From: Sorghum bicolor
Taxonomy: Eukaryota > Streptophyta > Magnoliopsida > Poales > Poaceae
Reading direction: 5' to 3'
DNA length: 64,000 bases
NCBI RefSeq assembly: GCF_000003195.3
Contig: NC_012879.2
Coordinates: forward strand, 33,664,575-33,728,574
The notes under the pieces were generated by a model, which saw nothing but the letters and a program-made list of their open reading frames with translations, did no database searches and was not told the DNA's origin. The translations under genes were made by a program, and so were the position numbers. Every line of letters starts with the position of its first letter. Position 1 is the first letter of the stretch. Shown here one piece after another: positions 11,998 to 23,462 of the stretch.

Positions 11998-12317
11998 ACA
12001 TTATAGAAGTCATACGAGTCTCAGGAATAAGTCATAAAAAGGGAACAAAAGGGTAATATTTAGGAAAGCCAGAAAATCAATCAAGGTTATTCATATAAAA
12101 TTTTAGACTAGACTATAGAGAAATAATTGCATAAAACAGCTACTAAGTGAGAAATCATAACAAGGCACCTCTGCTTTGGCAGGTTCACCCTGTTGTTTTT
12201 CTATGTTTATATTTTTATACAGGGTATAACAGGATTGACTTTGGGTACATTCAACTCTTCATCATCAGAACCAAAGCAATCAAGAGAAGAAGAAGCTAGC
12301 TACCAATTGCTGAAGCT

Positions 12318-13262
12318 ATGGCACAAAAGACCTTGCAAGAATTCTCTGCTCCAAGTCTTGACAACATTCCAACCGGTCCAAGATTTGTAGTAGAAGAAGG
12401 AATACCCGAGTTTGAGCTCAAGTCAAGCCTCATCAATTTGGTGCAAGCTACACAATTCAGTGGAAAGGCACATGAAGATGCCAGTGCACACTTGCAGAAT
12501 TTCTTAGAGATTGGAAGCACAATCCACATCAACGGAGTTGACAAAGACGTCATACTGCTTCGCCTTTTTCCATTCTCACTAGAAGGGAAAGCGAGGAAGT
12601 GGTTCTACACTCATCAAGATAATATCAACAACTGGACGAACTTGTCAGATGCCTTTCTATCAAAGTTTTTCCCTATAGGCAAAACAACTGCCTTAAGAGG
12701 AAATATTGTCAGTTTCCAACAGCAGAAGACAGAAGCCATTTCACAAGCATGGGAGCGTTTTCAAGGATACGTATCAGATTGTCCTCACCATAGAATGGCC
12801 ACATGGTTACTTATGCAGACCTTCTACCATGGATTAACCCAGAAGGCTCGTGAGTGCCTAGATGCATCTGCTAAAGGATCATTCTTGGAGCTTACAACTG
12901 GAAAAGCAGAGATACTTTTGGATAAGATAGCAGAAAACCAAAGCTGGTTCCAAGATAAAGCTCAACAATGTCATCAAACTGAAGAAATACCAGAAGAAGT
13001 AAAAGCATTATCAACTAAGATGGAAAATTTGCTCCATTGGATTGACCAGAGGGCCAAGTTCAAAGAAGATCAAAGGGCCATTGAGACAGCATACAAATAT
13101 CAACCAACTTCGAGTCAACCCAATAGCAAAGGTATGAATTCAGGTAATACTTTCAAGCAACTTTCACTAAAAGAGATAATTGCTCAACAAACTAAAATTA
13201 ATGATGAAGTTAAACAAAGGCTAGATACAAATGAATCATCTCTTAAAAAATATACACAATAA
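12318..13262 (+). CDS. gag: Athila-type gag, capsid region (314 codons)
   Basis: This encodes the structural protein of the retrotransposon particle. The central part carries the retrotransposon gag core: RKWFYTHQDN, then DAFLSKFFP, QAWERFQGY, CPHH and QTFYHGL, all hallmarks of Athila gag. It follows the primer-binding site after a 320-bp leader. The frame ends at 13262 just after an A-rich run. The protein then continues in the frame starting at 13231, whose first residues align with the usual Athila continuation, so the break is probably a 1-bp indel in the A run rather than a true end. The start ATG at 12318 is the first in frame with the domain. Confidence 0.85.
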   Translation: MAQKTLQEFSAPSLDNIPTGPRFVVEEGIPEFELKSSLINLVQATQFSGKAHEDASAHLQNFLEIGSTIHINGVDKDVILLRLFPFSLEGKARKWFYTHQDNINNWTNLSDAFLSKFFPIGKTTALRGNIVSFQQQKTEAISQAWERFQGYVSDCPHHRMATWLLMQTFYHGLTQKARECLDASAKGSFLELTTGKAEILLDKIAENQSWFQDKAQQCHQTEEIPEEVKALSTKMENLLHWIDQRAKFKEDQRAIETAYKYQPTSSQPNSKGMNSGNTFKQLSLKEIIAQQTKINDEVKQRLDTNESSLKKYTQ

Positions 13263-14274
13263 AATGGATTTTCTACTAACTGCCTTTGATGAGCAAAACA
13301 CTCTTAATAAAATTGTAGAGCTTAAATTAATAAAATTAGCTGCTGCACTGCCTGTTGCTACTAACCTTGAGCAGGTAAAGAATATAACTACTAGAGGAGG
13401 TAAAGCTACCAGAGATCCACCATACCCAAAAGAGAAACAAAGAACATCAGCACCAGTGCAACCAGCAGTGATAGAAGAAGAAAGCCCAGTTGAAGCAGAA
13501 GATCTGCTACAACCACCAAGAACTGGAGAAATGAGGAAAGATTTTTACGACACCAACTATTTGCCATTTCCCAGAAGAAACAGAGGACTACAGTCGGATG
13601 AGCAGTTTGATAAGTTTGTAGAGGTCATTCAGAAATTATATGTCAACATACCTCTGCTCGATGCCATACAGGTACCTACATATGCAAAGTACATCAGAGA
13701 TATTCTTAACAAGAAGAGACCACTGCCCACCACTGAGGTTATCAAGCTGACAGAAGAATGTAGTGCGGCCATCCTCAACAAACCACCAAAGAAGAAGGAA
13801 GATCCAAGATGCCCCACTATTGATTGCTCGATCGGAAACCAACACTTCAACAATGCACTTTGTGATCTCAGAGCAAGTGTCAGTGTGATGCCAGCATCAG
13901 TCTACAAAAAGCTTGAGCATGCAACCTTAGAACCAACATCAATGTGCCTACAACTAGCGGATCAATCGGTTCGACACCCGCTGGGCATCGCCGAGAACAT
14001 TCCAGTCAAGATCAGAGATTTCCTGGTGCCAGTAGACTTCGTAGTACTGGACATGAGTCCTGACTCAAAAGTGTCCATCATCCTTGGAAGGCCATTTCTG
14101 AGCACTGCCAATGCCCACATTGATGTCGGGAAAGGAGAAATCAAGTTCAACATAAACGGTCAAGAAGAACACTTCACATTCAAACTCAGACCAGAGAGAG
14201 ACTCTACAGTGAAGGAAGTTCATGAAGAACCACTGGAGACACCATCTCCGGAGGAAGGAAACTTAGAAGATTAA
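13231..14274 (+). CDS. Athila-type gag C-terminus plus protease (347 codons)
   Basis: This frame continues gag after the shift near 13240-13260. It has a charged linker and then a retropepsin-like protease domain. The family motif DLGAS appears here as DLRASVSVMPASVYKKL, so the conserved glycine after the catalytic aspartate is replaced by arginine (one GGA to AGA change). The downstream ILGRPFLSTANA motif is intact. The frame ends at 14274 and is not followed by RT. The protease is probably inactive. The product would be a gag-protease fusion if the frameshift were bridged. Confidence 0.8.
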   Translation: MNHLLKNIHNKMDFLLTAFDEQNTLNKIVELKLIKLAAALPVATNLEQVKNITTRGGKATRDPPYPKEKQRTSAPVQPAVIEEESPVEAEDLLQPPRTGEMRKDFYDTNYLPFPRRNRGLQSDEQFDKFVEVIQKLYVNIPLLDAIQVPTYAKYIRDILNKKRPLPTTEVIKLTEECSAAILNKPPKKKEDPRCPTIDCSIGNQHFNNALCDLRASVSVMPASVYKKLEHATLEPTSMCLQLADQSVRHPLGIAENIPVKIRDFLVPVDFVVLDMSPDSKVSIILGRPFLSTANAHIDVGKGEIKFNINGQEEHFTFKLRPERDSTVKEVHEEPLETPSPEEGNLED

Positions 14275-14760
14275 AAGAATTGGAGGTCCAGCTTGGGGGA
14301 CCTAAAAATCCCAAACCCTCACCGGGAGGTAAATCGGTATTTACCCGCATTATTAATTTTCTCATATTAAATTCTTGCATAATTAATTAGTCATGGCATT
14401 ATTATAATAATCAAAAAGCCCCATATAAATAATATTCGTGGTGTGTAACAACCCATATTTATTAATTATTGTGGAGGCACAAAAATATTTTCCATTATCA
14501 TTAAGTTTCAATTCTCATAGATTTTCCTGCATTATATTTATTTATATTGATCTTCTAGAAGCATGACCCACACTCTTTGGGTCCCACATGTCATACACTT
14601 CATCTCACATACATCCCATCACATAATTTCATCCACCAATATGTTTCCACTCACCTGACATCTTTCCACCGTCCAACCAATACCAACACAACATTATTTT
14701 GCGTGAGATCAAAGCAAGGAAGCAAGTGGAGGAGGCACACCCAGGATGGACACCAGGGGT
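14275..14760 (+). other. F spacer between protease and 3' ORF
   Basis: No coding region is seen where Athila pol would be expected. A polypurine-like stretch agcttgggggacc (about 14292) resembles the real PPT at 18231-18245. The join may mark where pol was lost. Confidence 0.6.
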
Positions 14761-14816
14761 GGGCGCCCGCCCACCTACCTTGGGCGCCCGCCCTATCCCC
14801 TGCTCAGCCTATAAAA
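14761..14816 (+). promoter_or_regulatory. Candidate internal promoter of F: paired GC motif plus TATA box
   Basis: Two GGGCGCCCGCCC copies (14761-14772 and 14782-14793) start 21 bp apart, exactly as in the LTR. They are followed by a TATA box TATAAAA at 14810-14816. The 3' ORF starts at 15157, about 340 bp downstream. This module could give a separate transcript for the 3' ORF; no transcript data are available here. Confidence 0.6.
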
Positions 14817-15156
14817 GGTCACCTCCAGTTTCCCTTCTCTTCACACAAACACTTGAGAAAACCGCACAAATCTCAGTTTCCCGAGGAGGAACTTTTGTAG
14901 TAAAGAGAATAGGGTAGAGAGAAATTGGAGAGTGGAAGGGAAGGTTGGAGTTCTTTTGAGAGAGTGATTGTCACCTAGCAAATAGTGATCCCGTTGTCCA
15001 AGAGGAAGTAAAAGTTGTTTAGGGGGAGGCTCTACCAAAATAGAAACTTGTCTTGAACGATTAACCCCTGGACTACTGACACTCCGGACGGTTGACTACT
15101 AACATTTTATCTCACATTTTCTACCAGTTGTATTTTTGCCAACTTTTGTGTGCAGG

Positions 15157-16713
15157 ATGTTTAAGAAGGTGAAGAATGTAGGGAAGGCTCTCAAGAACAT
15201 TGGTACAAGGAGTTCAACCCGACACTCCTCACAGCCATCAGAGATGAGCGTCGATCCGACACCCACACAAGTTCCATCATCTTCATCAGGTCAGCAAGTC
15301 AAGGTCCTTCTCAAGATACGAGACCTAGGACTGAAGACCTGAAGAGAGAAGGAAGTTTATCAGCAACTGAAGAACAAGGATTTCATTCACACCCCTACTA
15401 TCGATCCAATCCTACTACGAGAAACAGGTATGGACACTGAATTTGACTTAATTTTTCAGATGATGGGTTGGACAAATTTTTGGAATATAACTGAGCTGGG
15501 TTCTCGTCTTCTCACCCTCGAATTTCTTTGCACCTTACAATATTATGAGGGGGGAATTGTTTTTTGGATGTTCAAACAGGAAATTATGTTGTCTTGGAGA
15601 GAGCTAAGCGACCATCTTGGTTTCTCTTCAAGATGCATCCTGAACATTGACTCCGATTTACCCAATTTTGAGAGACACCAGTTTTGGAGAGAAATATCTA
15701 GAGATAATTTTTATAGTCAAGCCCGAACCAGTGACATGGAACACCCCACTCTTAGGATGTTTCACAAATGGCTTGGGTACAATCTTTACTATCGCGATGA
15801 TATTAGGAAAGTAAGAGTAGGAGATTTACAACTTTTATATCCTGCTATTAGTAAAGTACCCACTTCACCTGTTACACTATTAGTTTCACATTGGCTTAGT
15901 ATACCTAGTCTTCAGGGACCAGTAGGCTGTACTTCACTTATCACTCGTCTAGCCACTAATCTTCACTTACTAGAAAACTCATCGTTGGACTTCATAGAAG
16001 AATTAAGAATTTATCATGGCTATGACACATTTAGACAAGCTCGGATGTTAAAGAAAGAGGGGAATATAATGTATATGCTATATGATGATAAAGGCAAGAT
16101 TCAGTTACCTAACCCGAACCTTGGCCTCTACTCTGTGCAAAACTTTTTGATTGAGATTGCAGCAACACTAGTGAACCAGAGAACTCCACAGCGAGTAGCA
16201 TCTGAAAGGATAACCACTCACCGAGAACGCACTTGGTATGGAGCTGACCCTGGACCAGAAGAAGCAGCGCACCTGCATTATTGCGATTACAATCCACGAG
16301 TCCTTCGAGACCCATGGGCTCGTCATGCGCAACCACAAGAGCCAACAGAGGAGACATGGCCGGAGAGCCAAGATCACTAGTGGACAAACCCGCCTTTTCA
16401 TACGGGCAGGTACTCCACTGATCCATATGGAGCTTCAGGATCCAGACCTCCACCCTAATTTGATGCAGGACGATACTCCGACGTCTCCTACGCCTTCACG
16501 AATGACTACTATCAAGAGGCCGGTGCTTTCTTCACTCGTACCGACAACACCCTCCTCGACATCCAGAACACGCAAGCAGAACATGGAAGACTCCTGGAAG
16601 AGCAACAAAAATGGAACCAGGACCATGCTGCTGCAGTGCAAGAGCTGAGACAAGATACAACAACAATGAACGACAACATCACAACCATGATGCGGTTCTG
16701 GAACATCGGGTAA
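15157..16713 (+). pseudogene. Athila-type 3' ORF (env position), about 519 codons with three stops
   Basis: One frame runs from ATG 15157 to a stop at 16713, interrupted by TGA 15340, TAG 16378 and a TAA near 16456. The central open part (15430-16380) contains GSRLLTLEFLCTL and RELSDHLGFSSR. These are hallmarks of the protein encoded downstream of pol in grass Athila elements. Its function is unknown and I see no signal peptide or clear transmembrane segment. The N-terminus is basic (MFKKVKNVGKALKNIG). The C-terminal 60 or so codons are rich in Q and E and could form a coiled coil. The first stop fits a CGA to TGA change. The gene lies behind the candidate internal promoter at 14761-14816. 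Confidence 0.7.
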
Positions 16714-18230
16714 GACCGACAGCAACATCCAGCTTGGGGGAGTTCCTCCCTAAATTTATCAAGTAAGTTTCTATTTGCTCTTCTTATTTATTCTATTCTG
16801 TCTTAGTATTTAATTTATCTTAAAAGGAAAAACTTAGAAAACCAAATAAATATTTTCTTGTTTTAATTTACTGCATTCTATAAACATGAAAACAAAATAA
16901 AAAGAGTAGATAAGTGTGCTTTATTTTCCTGCTAAGTTTAATCTCTAAAAAAATCAAAAAAGATGCATGATGGAAATGATGAACAGTTGCTCTGTTTGCT
17001 TACTTACAAGTACCAAGCTTTTATATTAAAATTCTTCTAGGAATTACTAAAACTGATATTACTATCTTTGGGAAGCATAAAACTAAAGTCTAGGTAAGAG
17101 AAAGGCATGATATAAAGTTGAGCTACTGTTTATCTTGTTCCTACTACACTAAGTTCTAGAGATTTATTTTGAAAACTTACAAATCACATGATGAGTTCCT
17201 AGCATAACAAACTACCTACTACAGCCATACTTGCTATAACATCTTTTACTATATTCACATTGAGTTTGATCGAGCTGTGTAGACCCTTAGGAGCTTTTCA
17301 TGTGGTTAAATTAAGATATTCACTTGCACACATCTACCACAACATCCATTACCATTCATTAAAATTGCTAAAAATATTATCACTCACTGTCCCGAATATT
17401 GTTATTCTCTCTCTCTAAAAAGATTCAATGCAGAAGAGGCATGGGTTATGCAAAAATATGCGAGGAAATAAAAAGGGGCAAGTGCCCGGAACCTCGGAAA
17501 AGAAAGAAAAAGAGTGAGACGAGAGGTAAAAATGGACAAGTGTCCGAAGTAGAATTAGGGGTACAAAGATGCCCACTTGAGCGGGAAAAATGGACAAGTG
17601 TCCGACAGTAGAATTAGGGGTATCTACTACCCACCTGAAAAAAAAAAGAAAAGAAAAATATAGCCTATGTTCTCCCAAAGCAAAGATCAAAGAGGAGGAG
17701 AGATAGCAGTATGAGGAGCAATGAGAACTAAGTTTTATTATCACTTATGCATTTTCACCATCACTATCATTTACTCCATCACACATGCACATCTTGAATT
17801 AATTATATGCTGAGTTCCTTTGGATCCATGGCTCGATTAGACAACATATGTATGAGCTGTTTTCCACTCCTATGAGCTCCACTTAAATATTCCATTAGCT
17901 ATAGGAAAGTGACATTATGGTAAGGATCCACAAATACCACATATAGATAGACTTGAGAGAATCATTGCTGGGAACTCTGAGTTTTATTTTGAAAACTTAT
18001 GAAAAACTCTAGAACAAAGGTGAAGAATAAACAGGAGGAATAGTGCTTGACTTAACTATTTTGTCTTTCGATTACTTAAGATTTAAGTGCAGGTACTAAA
18101 CTCCATAACACTTCACTATAATCTGGAAGAATTTTTATGTAAAAGCATGTGTGCCTGTCAGGAAAGAAAACATCGAAGCAACTCCTGATCCGTCTGAGTT
18201 TAGCTGTTTGCTCAGGGACGAGCAAAGAGT
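16714..18230 (+). other. F 3' untranslated region with three small hairpins
   Basis: The region is AT-rich and has no supported gene. It contains the hairpins at 17476-17603. It ends in a sentence-like block (acgagcaaagagtaagcttgg) before the polypurine tract. The minus-strand homologue in E is about 34042-35145. Confidence 0.7.
17476..17603 (+). repeat. Three short hairpins with constant AAGT loop
   Basis: GGGC-AAGT-GCCC (17476-17487), GGAC-AAGT-GTCC (17534-17545) and GGAC-AAGT-GTCC (17592-17603) each form a 4-bp stem with the same loop. The last two are followed by nearly the same text ending agaattaggggta. Element E has two more versions, at 34359-34370 and 34393-34404, read on its minus strand. 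Confidence 0.7.
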
Positions 18231-18245
18231 AAGCTTGGGGGAGTT
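18231..18245 (+). other. Polypurine tract of element F
   Basis: aagcttgggggagtt directly precedes the 3' LTR start TGTTGACGG. Confidence 0.8.
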
Positions 18246-19756
18246 TGTTGACGGTCCTTAAGTACTAAAATTAATAATCAAATAAACATGAAAAGGATCA
18301 ATATGAAACAAACATCTAGAATTAGGGTTTTATCTGACAGAATTCCGCGAGCTTTGGTGTTTATCTATTTCTGCAGCGGTTTATCAGAAAATAGGGAGAG
18401 AAGGCCCACATGTCATGTTTACAACGAGATAATTACGTGCCGCGCAATTTTCCTTGATCTAGAAGGATCCAGAAGCCACGGGAACGAACGGGACGCGATT
18501 CGGGCTCGGGAGCTGGGCGGCCGCCCACCCCCCTTGGGCGCCCGCCCTGGCCAGGAAGCCAATCAGGACTCTCTCTCGGGACAACTCTCCACCGACCTAA
18601 AGAATCAATCTAAACCATACAATCTATGTCGGTTTGATCCAATGGCTCACGTTCACTTGAGGGGACTATAAAACCAGACCCCCTGGCCCCTGGAGGAGAG
18701 AGGAGAAATCATTATTCAGAGGTAGCCATCAAAGTTAGGGTTTAGATCTCTCTCCCACAGAGAATTAGAATTAGCTACTCCCAAATCCTTCAAGTTTAGA
18801 GGTTGATTAGATAGCAATTAGAGAAGTAGAGCACTACGCTCTGGATTCGGATCTTCGGTAATAAAGATTCGTATTATTCATATCTTTCTCTAATTCTATT
18901 GTTCTAACTGCATTATGTCTCTAATTATTATGTTCTTAGTTTGTTCTAGTTCTATATTTGATATAGTTCTAATTGATAATGAGTTTATGTATAAGTTTGC
19001 AAAGCGCTTAGCTCTTGACGCGAGGGAGTTAGGTGATAGATCACATGTGAGCGTGGTGCTTAGATGTTATTTATCTGCAAATGTATCCTATTGGCCGAGT
19101 CATGTGGTAGTTCGCGATAGTGACAGCTTCGTTGATTCTTATATAGTCCACCCTCCGTTGATAGGACAGGCAGAACCGGTATTGTGGAGTAAGTCATGCG
19201 ATGTTGTGATTTACTTTATCAATGTTCCTTATACATGAATGAAGAGTCTTTTATGCTATATATGATCTTGTAGATAACTAGAGTAGATTATGACTTAGTA
19301 GTTAGTAGATAACTTAGAATCCATTCTCTAGCTAATCCGACATCACCTACATATATGAGGACTAGTCTATTTTCTAATCGTTGTGCTCTTTATCCCATGA
19401 ACTTATACTTTATTATCATTATCTTTATGGTTTACCCCTGCAAAAGTAAGTGACTGTGTGACGAGTTTCTCATTAGTAATCATGTTCTTGCAAGTCTATC
19501 TCTAGTCTATGCCTTGATAGATTTTGCCCCTTTGATTTAATTCCATCTCCTTAGATCCCTTGAGCAAAATTATAAATAACGATACCTGGAATACTTATCC
19601 TGGTGAAATGCTACAATGAGGTGTTTTATCTGTGTGCTTGCGGATAGAATAGATTATTTTCTAGAGAGCCTTTACATTTATAAATACCTTTGTACACTCT
19701 GGCGCCATGCTAGGGATGACAACCTAGTATCTAAGTGGTGTTAGCTAGTGTCAACA
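18246..19756 (+). repeat. Element F 3' LTR
   Basis: It is nearly identical to 10459-11971, with about 20 differences counted by eye, and ends TGTCAACA followed by the duplication gccat (19757-19761). The GC motif pair is at 18515-18547 and the TATA box at 18667-18673. Confidence 0.93.
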
Positions 19757-19761
19757 GCCAT

Positions 19762-20800
19762 GTATTCATAAAGGTTATGATTTCATATGGGCAATAGTAG
19801 ATCGGTTGACTAAAGTTGCTCATCTTATTCCGGTTAAGACCAATTATAATGGACTAAGGTTGGCTTAATGGTATATGGAAAAGATAGTGTGTTTGCAAGG
19901 GGTCCCTAAGAAGATAGTTTCTGATTGAGGTACCAAGTTTATGTCTCAATTTTGGCAACAAGTGCATACATCTTAAGGAACCAAGCTGAATTTCAGTACC
20001 GTATATCACCCTCAGACTAATGGGCAGACCAAAAGAATTAATCAGGTTTTGGAAGATATGTTGGGATCTTGTGCATTATAGTATGGTACAAGTTGGGATA
20101 AGAGTTTACCGAATGTGGAGTTTTCTTAGGACAACGGATTATCATTAGAGCCTTCAGATGGTATGTCTTTAAGCTTTGTATGGACGGAAGTGTAGAACCC
20201 CATTGTTTTGAAATCAAATAGGTAAAACACAAGTGTTTGGGCCAGATGTTCTAGAGATGCAAAACAACAAGTGAGAGTGTTCATGGATAACTTATGGGTG
20301 GCACAGTCTCAACAGAAGAGATATGCTGACAACCGGAGAAAAGAATAAGCTTTTGAAGTAGAAGACTATATGTATTTGAAGGTGTCACCTATGAGAAGTG
20401 TGAGAAGATTTAATATGAAGGAATGGTTAGCACCAAGGTATACTGGGCCTTTCAAAGTGTTAGAAGATGTGGTGAAGTGGCTAATTAGAGCATCTGAAAG
20501 TTTGGGAGGAATGCATGATGTTTTCCATGTGTCTTAACTCAAGAAATGTTTGTGTGTGCCATAGGAGCAGAACACATTAGAGGAATTGGCTGTTAAAGAG
20601 GATCCTACATACAAAGAGTACTAGTAAGAATTTTGGAAACAACAGAAAGGGTTACCAAGAGTTGCATTATCAGGATGTGCAAACTTCACTGGAACCAGTA
20701 CACCGTAGAGGAGGCTATTTGGAAAAGAGAAAGAATATTCAATGTTAAGAGTATCCACATCTTTTTGGTAACCATCTTCCGAATCTCGAGGACGAGATTC
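19762..20800 (+). pseudogene. Element A integrase core, C-terminal domain and chromodomain remnant
   Basis: Reading resumes in the integrase after F with KGYDFIWAIVDRLTKVAHL. It continues through [10 protein letters not shown] and the C-terminal domain (WLAPRYTGPFKVLE) to a segment ILETTERVTKSCIIRMCKLHW, which is typical of the chromodomain of Tekay chromoviruses. At least seven in-frame stops break it; several fit CGA to TGA or CAG to TAG changes. It cannot make a functional integrase. The chromodomain is what assigns A to the chromoviruses. Confidence 0.8.
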
Positions 20801-20818
20801 ATCTTAAGGGGGTAGAAT
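20801..20818 (+). other. Polypurine tract of element A
   Basis: atcttaagggggtagaat directly precedes TGTAACACC of the 3' LTR. Confidence 0.85.
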
Positions 20819-22120
20819 TGTAACACCCTAAAATTTACTCCTTTCGAAATAGAGTTAAAATAATTTGATTATATACTCTTGTGCCTATGAAAATATAGGA
20901 AACATAATATTTTTCATTAAATTAAGATTTATCATAAGGCTAAGCAACATTGTTGTGCATACATGCTGTTGCATAAGATTTGATGTAATGTTTGAATGTT
21001 GCTCCTTTGTGTGTTGAGAGTAAACAAAGTTTTTAAAACTTGCATTTAGTAGAACGATCTTCCTTGGTCGGTACATCTTTATCTTTATCTACAACCAAAT
21101 TCTTTATTTCTCAGCTCATGTTTTTATTAGAAGCTTCCTAAAATCTTGTCTTTATCATCCAACTCACTCATTTCAATTCATCGTTCATCAAACAATATCT
21201 ACAATCTTATTGGGAATTTTTCTAGGTTTTTTTGAAATTTGTTTCCACTTTTCTGTGAGCATGATCTAATTTTTAGATGCTCCAAACAATCTTGTCATGA
21301 GCTCCAAAAAAACTTTATTCGGGTTCCCCATGTTCTATAATATCTCTGAGAATTTTTCCCGAATTTTCGGAGCTTTCGGAGTATTTTTTGTGGCTTAACT
21401 ACTAATTATGGACTTTTCTTTAATTATTTTATCCATGAAAATAATTAATTCCGAAAATAATAAATATCTTACTATTTTTCCAACGGCAAAGCCCATTTGC
21501 AATAATCATAATAAATCCCAAAGACCATGTATTTATTTACTAATGGGCTTTAATAATTAATTAGGCCTACTAGTAAACATGAATGTTGTAAATCAATTAG
21601 TCCCATATCTCTAGTTGATGTTAATGTGGGGAGTTATCCTTCTATATGTATGTACCAACCTGTTAGACAAATTATACCAAAACTATCTCAAGGGAAGCTC
21701 CTAGTTTGAGAATCCCTGATGATGTGAATTAAAATTTTCTCCACTCCTTCTCATGTCTTTCGATTGCCACGTTAGGAGAGACTCGGCTGTTGCTTATCCT
21801 GTCGTGCGCTGCCTTCTACAAGTCACCAAGTCTGTCGCCTGGTGTTGCCGGCCGCTGCAGAACCCGAACTGCACGCATGGAATTTCTGATGCTGCCTAGT
21901 TCACGTTCACGCCCGAACATGCCGCAGGACCATCAATGCTGATCGTTCATAGTTATTTGTTGGTGAGCATCCCCTTGTTTTCCATCTTCTCTGTTAATTA
22001 CACCATGCAGGCACGTTGTATGTTTCCCTTATTTCTTTGCTTCTTATCCATATGCAGCCATTGATTGTATGTAGCCTTCTGTCAATGTGCCGCGGTTGCG
22101 TTTTTCCTGGTCGCCATGGT
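20819..22120 (+). repeat. Element A 3' LTR, first part
   Basis: It matches 4266-5566 with scattered differences. It is cut at 22120 by element B; the last five bases, atggt, are the B target-site copy. The LTR resumes at 49195. Confidence 0.92.
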
Positions 22121-23086
22121 TGTAACACCCCAAAATTTGCAATTTTCCAAAATAGGGTAAATTGTTAAACTGTGTATTTTTGTGCCCACGAAATATAGGA
22201 CAAATAATATTTTTCTTTAAATTAAAATTTACCCTAGGAGCTAGCCACTTGTTTGAGCATGCATGTCTTTCCATTTGATTTTTGGTGATGAGTGGTTTTG
22301 GCTAAAGCCCAAAAATATATTTCAAGCAGATTTTAAAATAAATTTGAAATTGGCTTTGAAGAAAAACAAAAGAAAAAGATTTATCTTTTCCCCTCCCTCT
22401 TCATGGAAATCGGCCCGAAGGCCCAGAACCTTTCCCCCAATCCTTCCCCTCGGCCCAGCGCGCGCAGGAGCCGCGGCCCAGCTTTATTTCCTTCCCCCAC
22501 TGCCTGCTTCCTTCTTCCCCCTCTCTTCTTTCCTTCCTACGCGGCCCAGAGTCTCGGCCCACGCTGGATCGGCCCGTGAGCCGCGCTCTCCACCTCGCTG
22601 CTGCCGCTGACGAGCGGGTCCCGCGCCCAGTTTCGCTGCCAGGTGGGACCCAGAGGTCAGGACCGTCCCCTACCTCAGTCCGTTTAGGACACGAGCTCGA
22701 GTCGCACCCACCGCGCGCGATTCTCGAGAGCAATCCTTGCTCCGCACGTTCGCCCCCTTTAAATAGCGGCCACCGCTTCCCCCGCAACCCCCTCATCAAA
22801 TCCCAGCGCCAGCCGCCGCGTAGTTCTCGCCGAAAAGCGCCGACGAGATCCGGGCCGAAGCCAATCCGCCGCTGCATCACGTTTTTGTCACCGTGAGCAG
22901 TTTGACGGTCTTCTCGCTACTCTTGCGAAGTCGCCGAACCTCTTCTTTCGCGATTTCGTGTTTCCTATGCGTAGCTAACCTCCGCCGAACCTTTTGCAGA
23001 GCCGCCGTCCGCCTCTCGCCGTCGCGAGCCCGAGTCGGCCTCACTCGGTCCTAATCTCGGCACCAGGTTAGTTCGCGTTGAGCTTC
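22121..23086 (+). repeat. Element B 5' LTR, first part, with GC-rich module
   Basis: The first 260 bp resemble the start of the A LTR. From about 22385 it is GC-rich and unlike A. A TATA-like ctttaaatag lies at 22757-22766. Splice-like sites cttttgcag (about 23000) and ccaggttagttcg (about 23067) could frame a small leader exon. The ORFs on both strands here show no domain. Element C interrupts it at 23087. Confidence 0.75.
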
Positions 23087-23454
23087 TGTTGACACCGTTT
23101 TTGGGCACGTGTCCAGGCCGGCAGGATAAGACGACAGTGTTTTGTTTACAGGATGAGTTGCCGATGAGGATGGTTGCCGATGAAGGAGAGGTTGAACGTG
23201 ACTATGTCTACAGGCGGTGATGTGTCTATGCCGATGGCTATGATGAGGAAGTCTGCCGATGACTATGGCAAGGGAGTCTGCCGATGATACGAAGGGAGAG
23301 TTCGGGAGCCGCCGATGGTTTGTGGAAGAGTTTCAGTTTGTCACGGGAGATAGTTTTGTTATTTCCTTAATTATTTAAATCGTTTTGTATACGGATTCCG
23401 TGTAATTTGAAATTCGAATTCTAATCGTGTCTGGCTGTAGCTCTTTGAGCAGGG

Positions 23455-23462
23455 TATAAATA
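23455..23462 (+). promoter_or_regulatory. TATA box of C 5' LTR
   Basis: TATAAATA in the context gcagggtataaatatagac. The same box lies at 44308-44315 in the second LTR. Confidence 0.75.

Larger units (their letters stand above)
10459..19756 (+). mobile_element. Element F: Athila-type Ty3/gypsy element lacking pol, inserted in A
   Basis: F has LTRs of about 1.51 kb (10459-11971 and 18246-19756) starting TGTTGACGG and ending TGTCAACA. The duplication gccat lies at 10454-10458 and 19757-19761. The primer-binding site is of the tggcgccgttgccggg type used by Athila elements. It encodes gag and a protease region, then a 3' ORF, but no RT, RNase H or integrase, so it must depend on another element. 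I count about 20 differences between its LTRs by eye, which makes it young relative to A. Confidence 0.93.

Noticed and set aside
13240..13262. Canonical -1 slippery heptamer for gag-protease in F
   Set aside because: The A run does not fit the X-XXY-YYZ pattern in the gag frame and the needed shift is +1; an indel is simpler.
20633..20815. 60-codon ORF as a separate gene
   Set aside because: It is the chromodomain remnant at the end of the A integrase, in the expected place before the polypurine tract.
22263..22896. ORFs of 106-159 codons on both strands of the B LTR
   Set aside because: GC-rich composition opens all frames; there is no domain and the region is an LTR leader.
23160..23316. 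Regular GCCGAT copies as a CRISPR-like or satellite array
   Set aside because: Spacing is irregular, units between copies are not alike in length, and the DNA is a plant retrotransposon.
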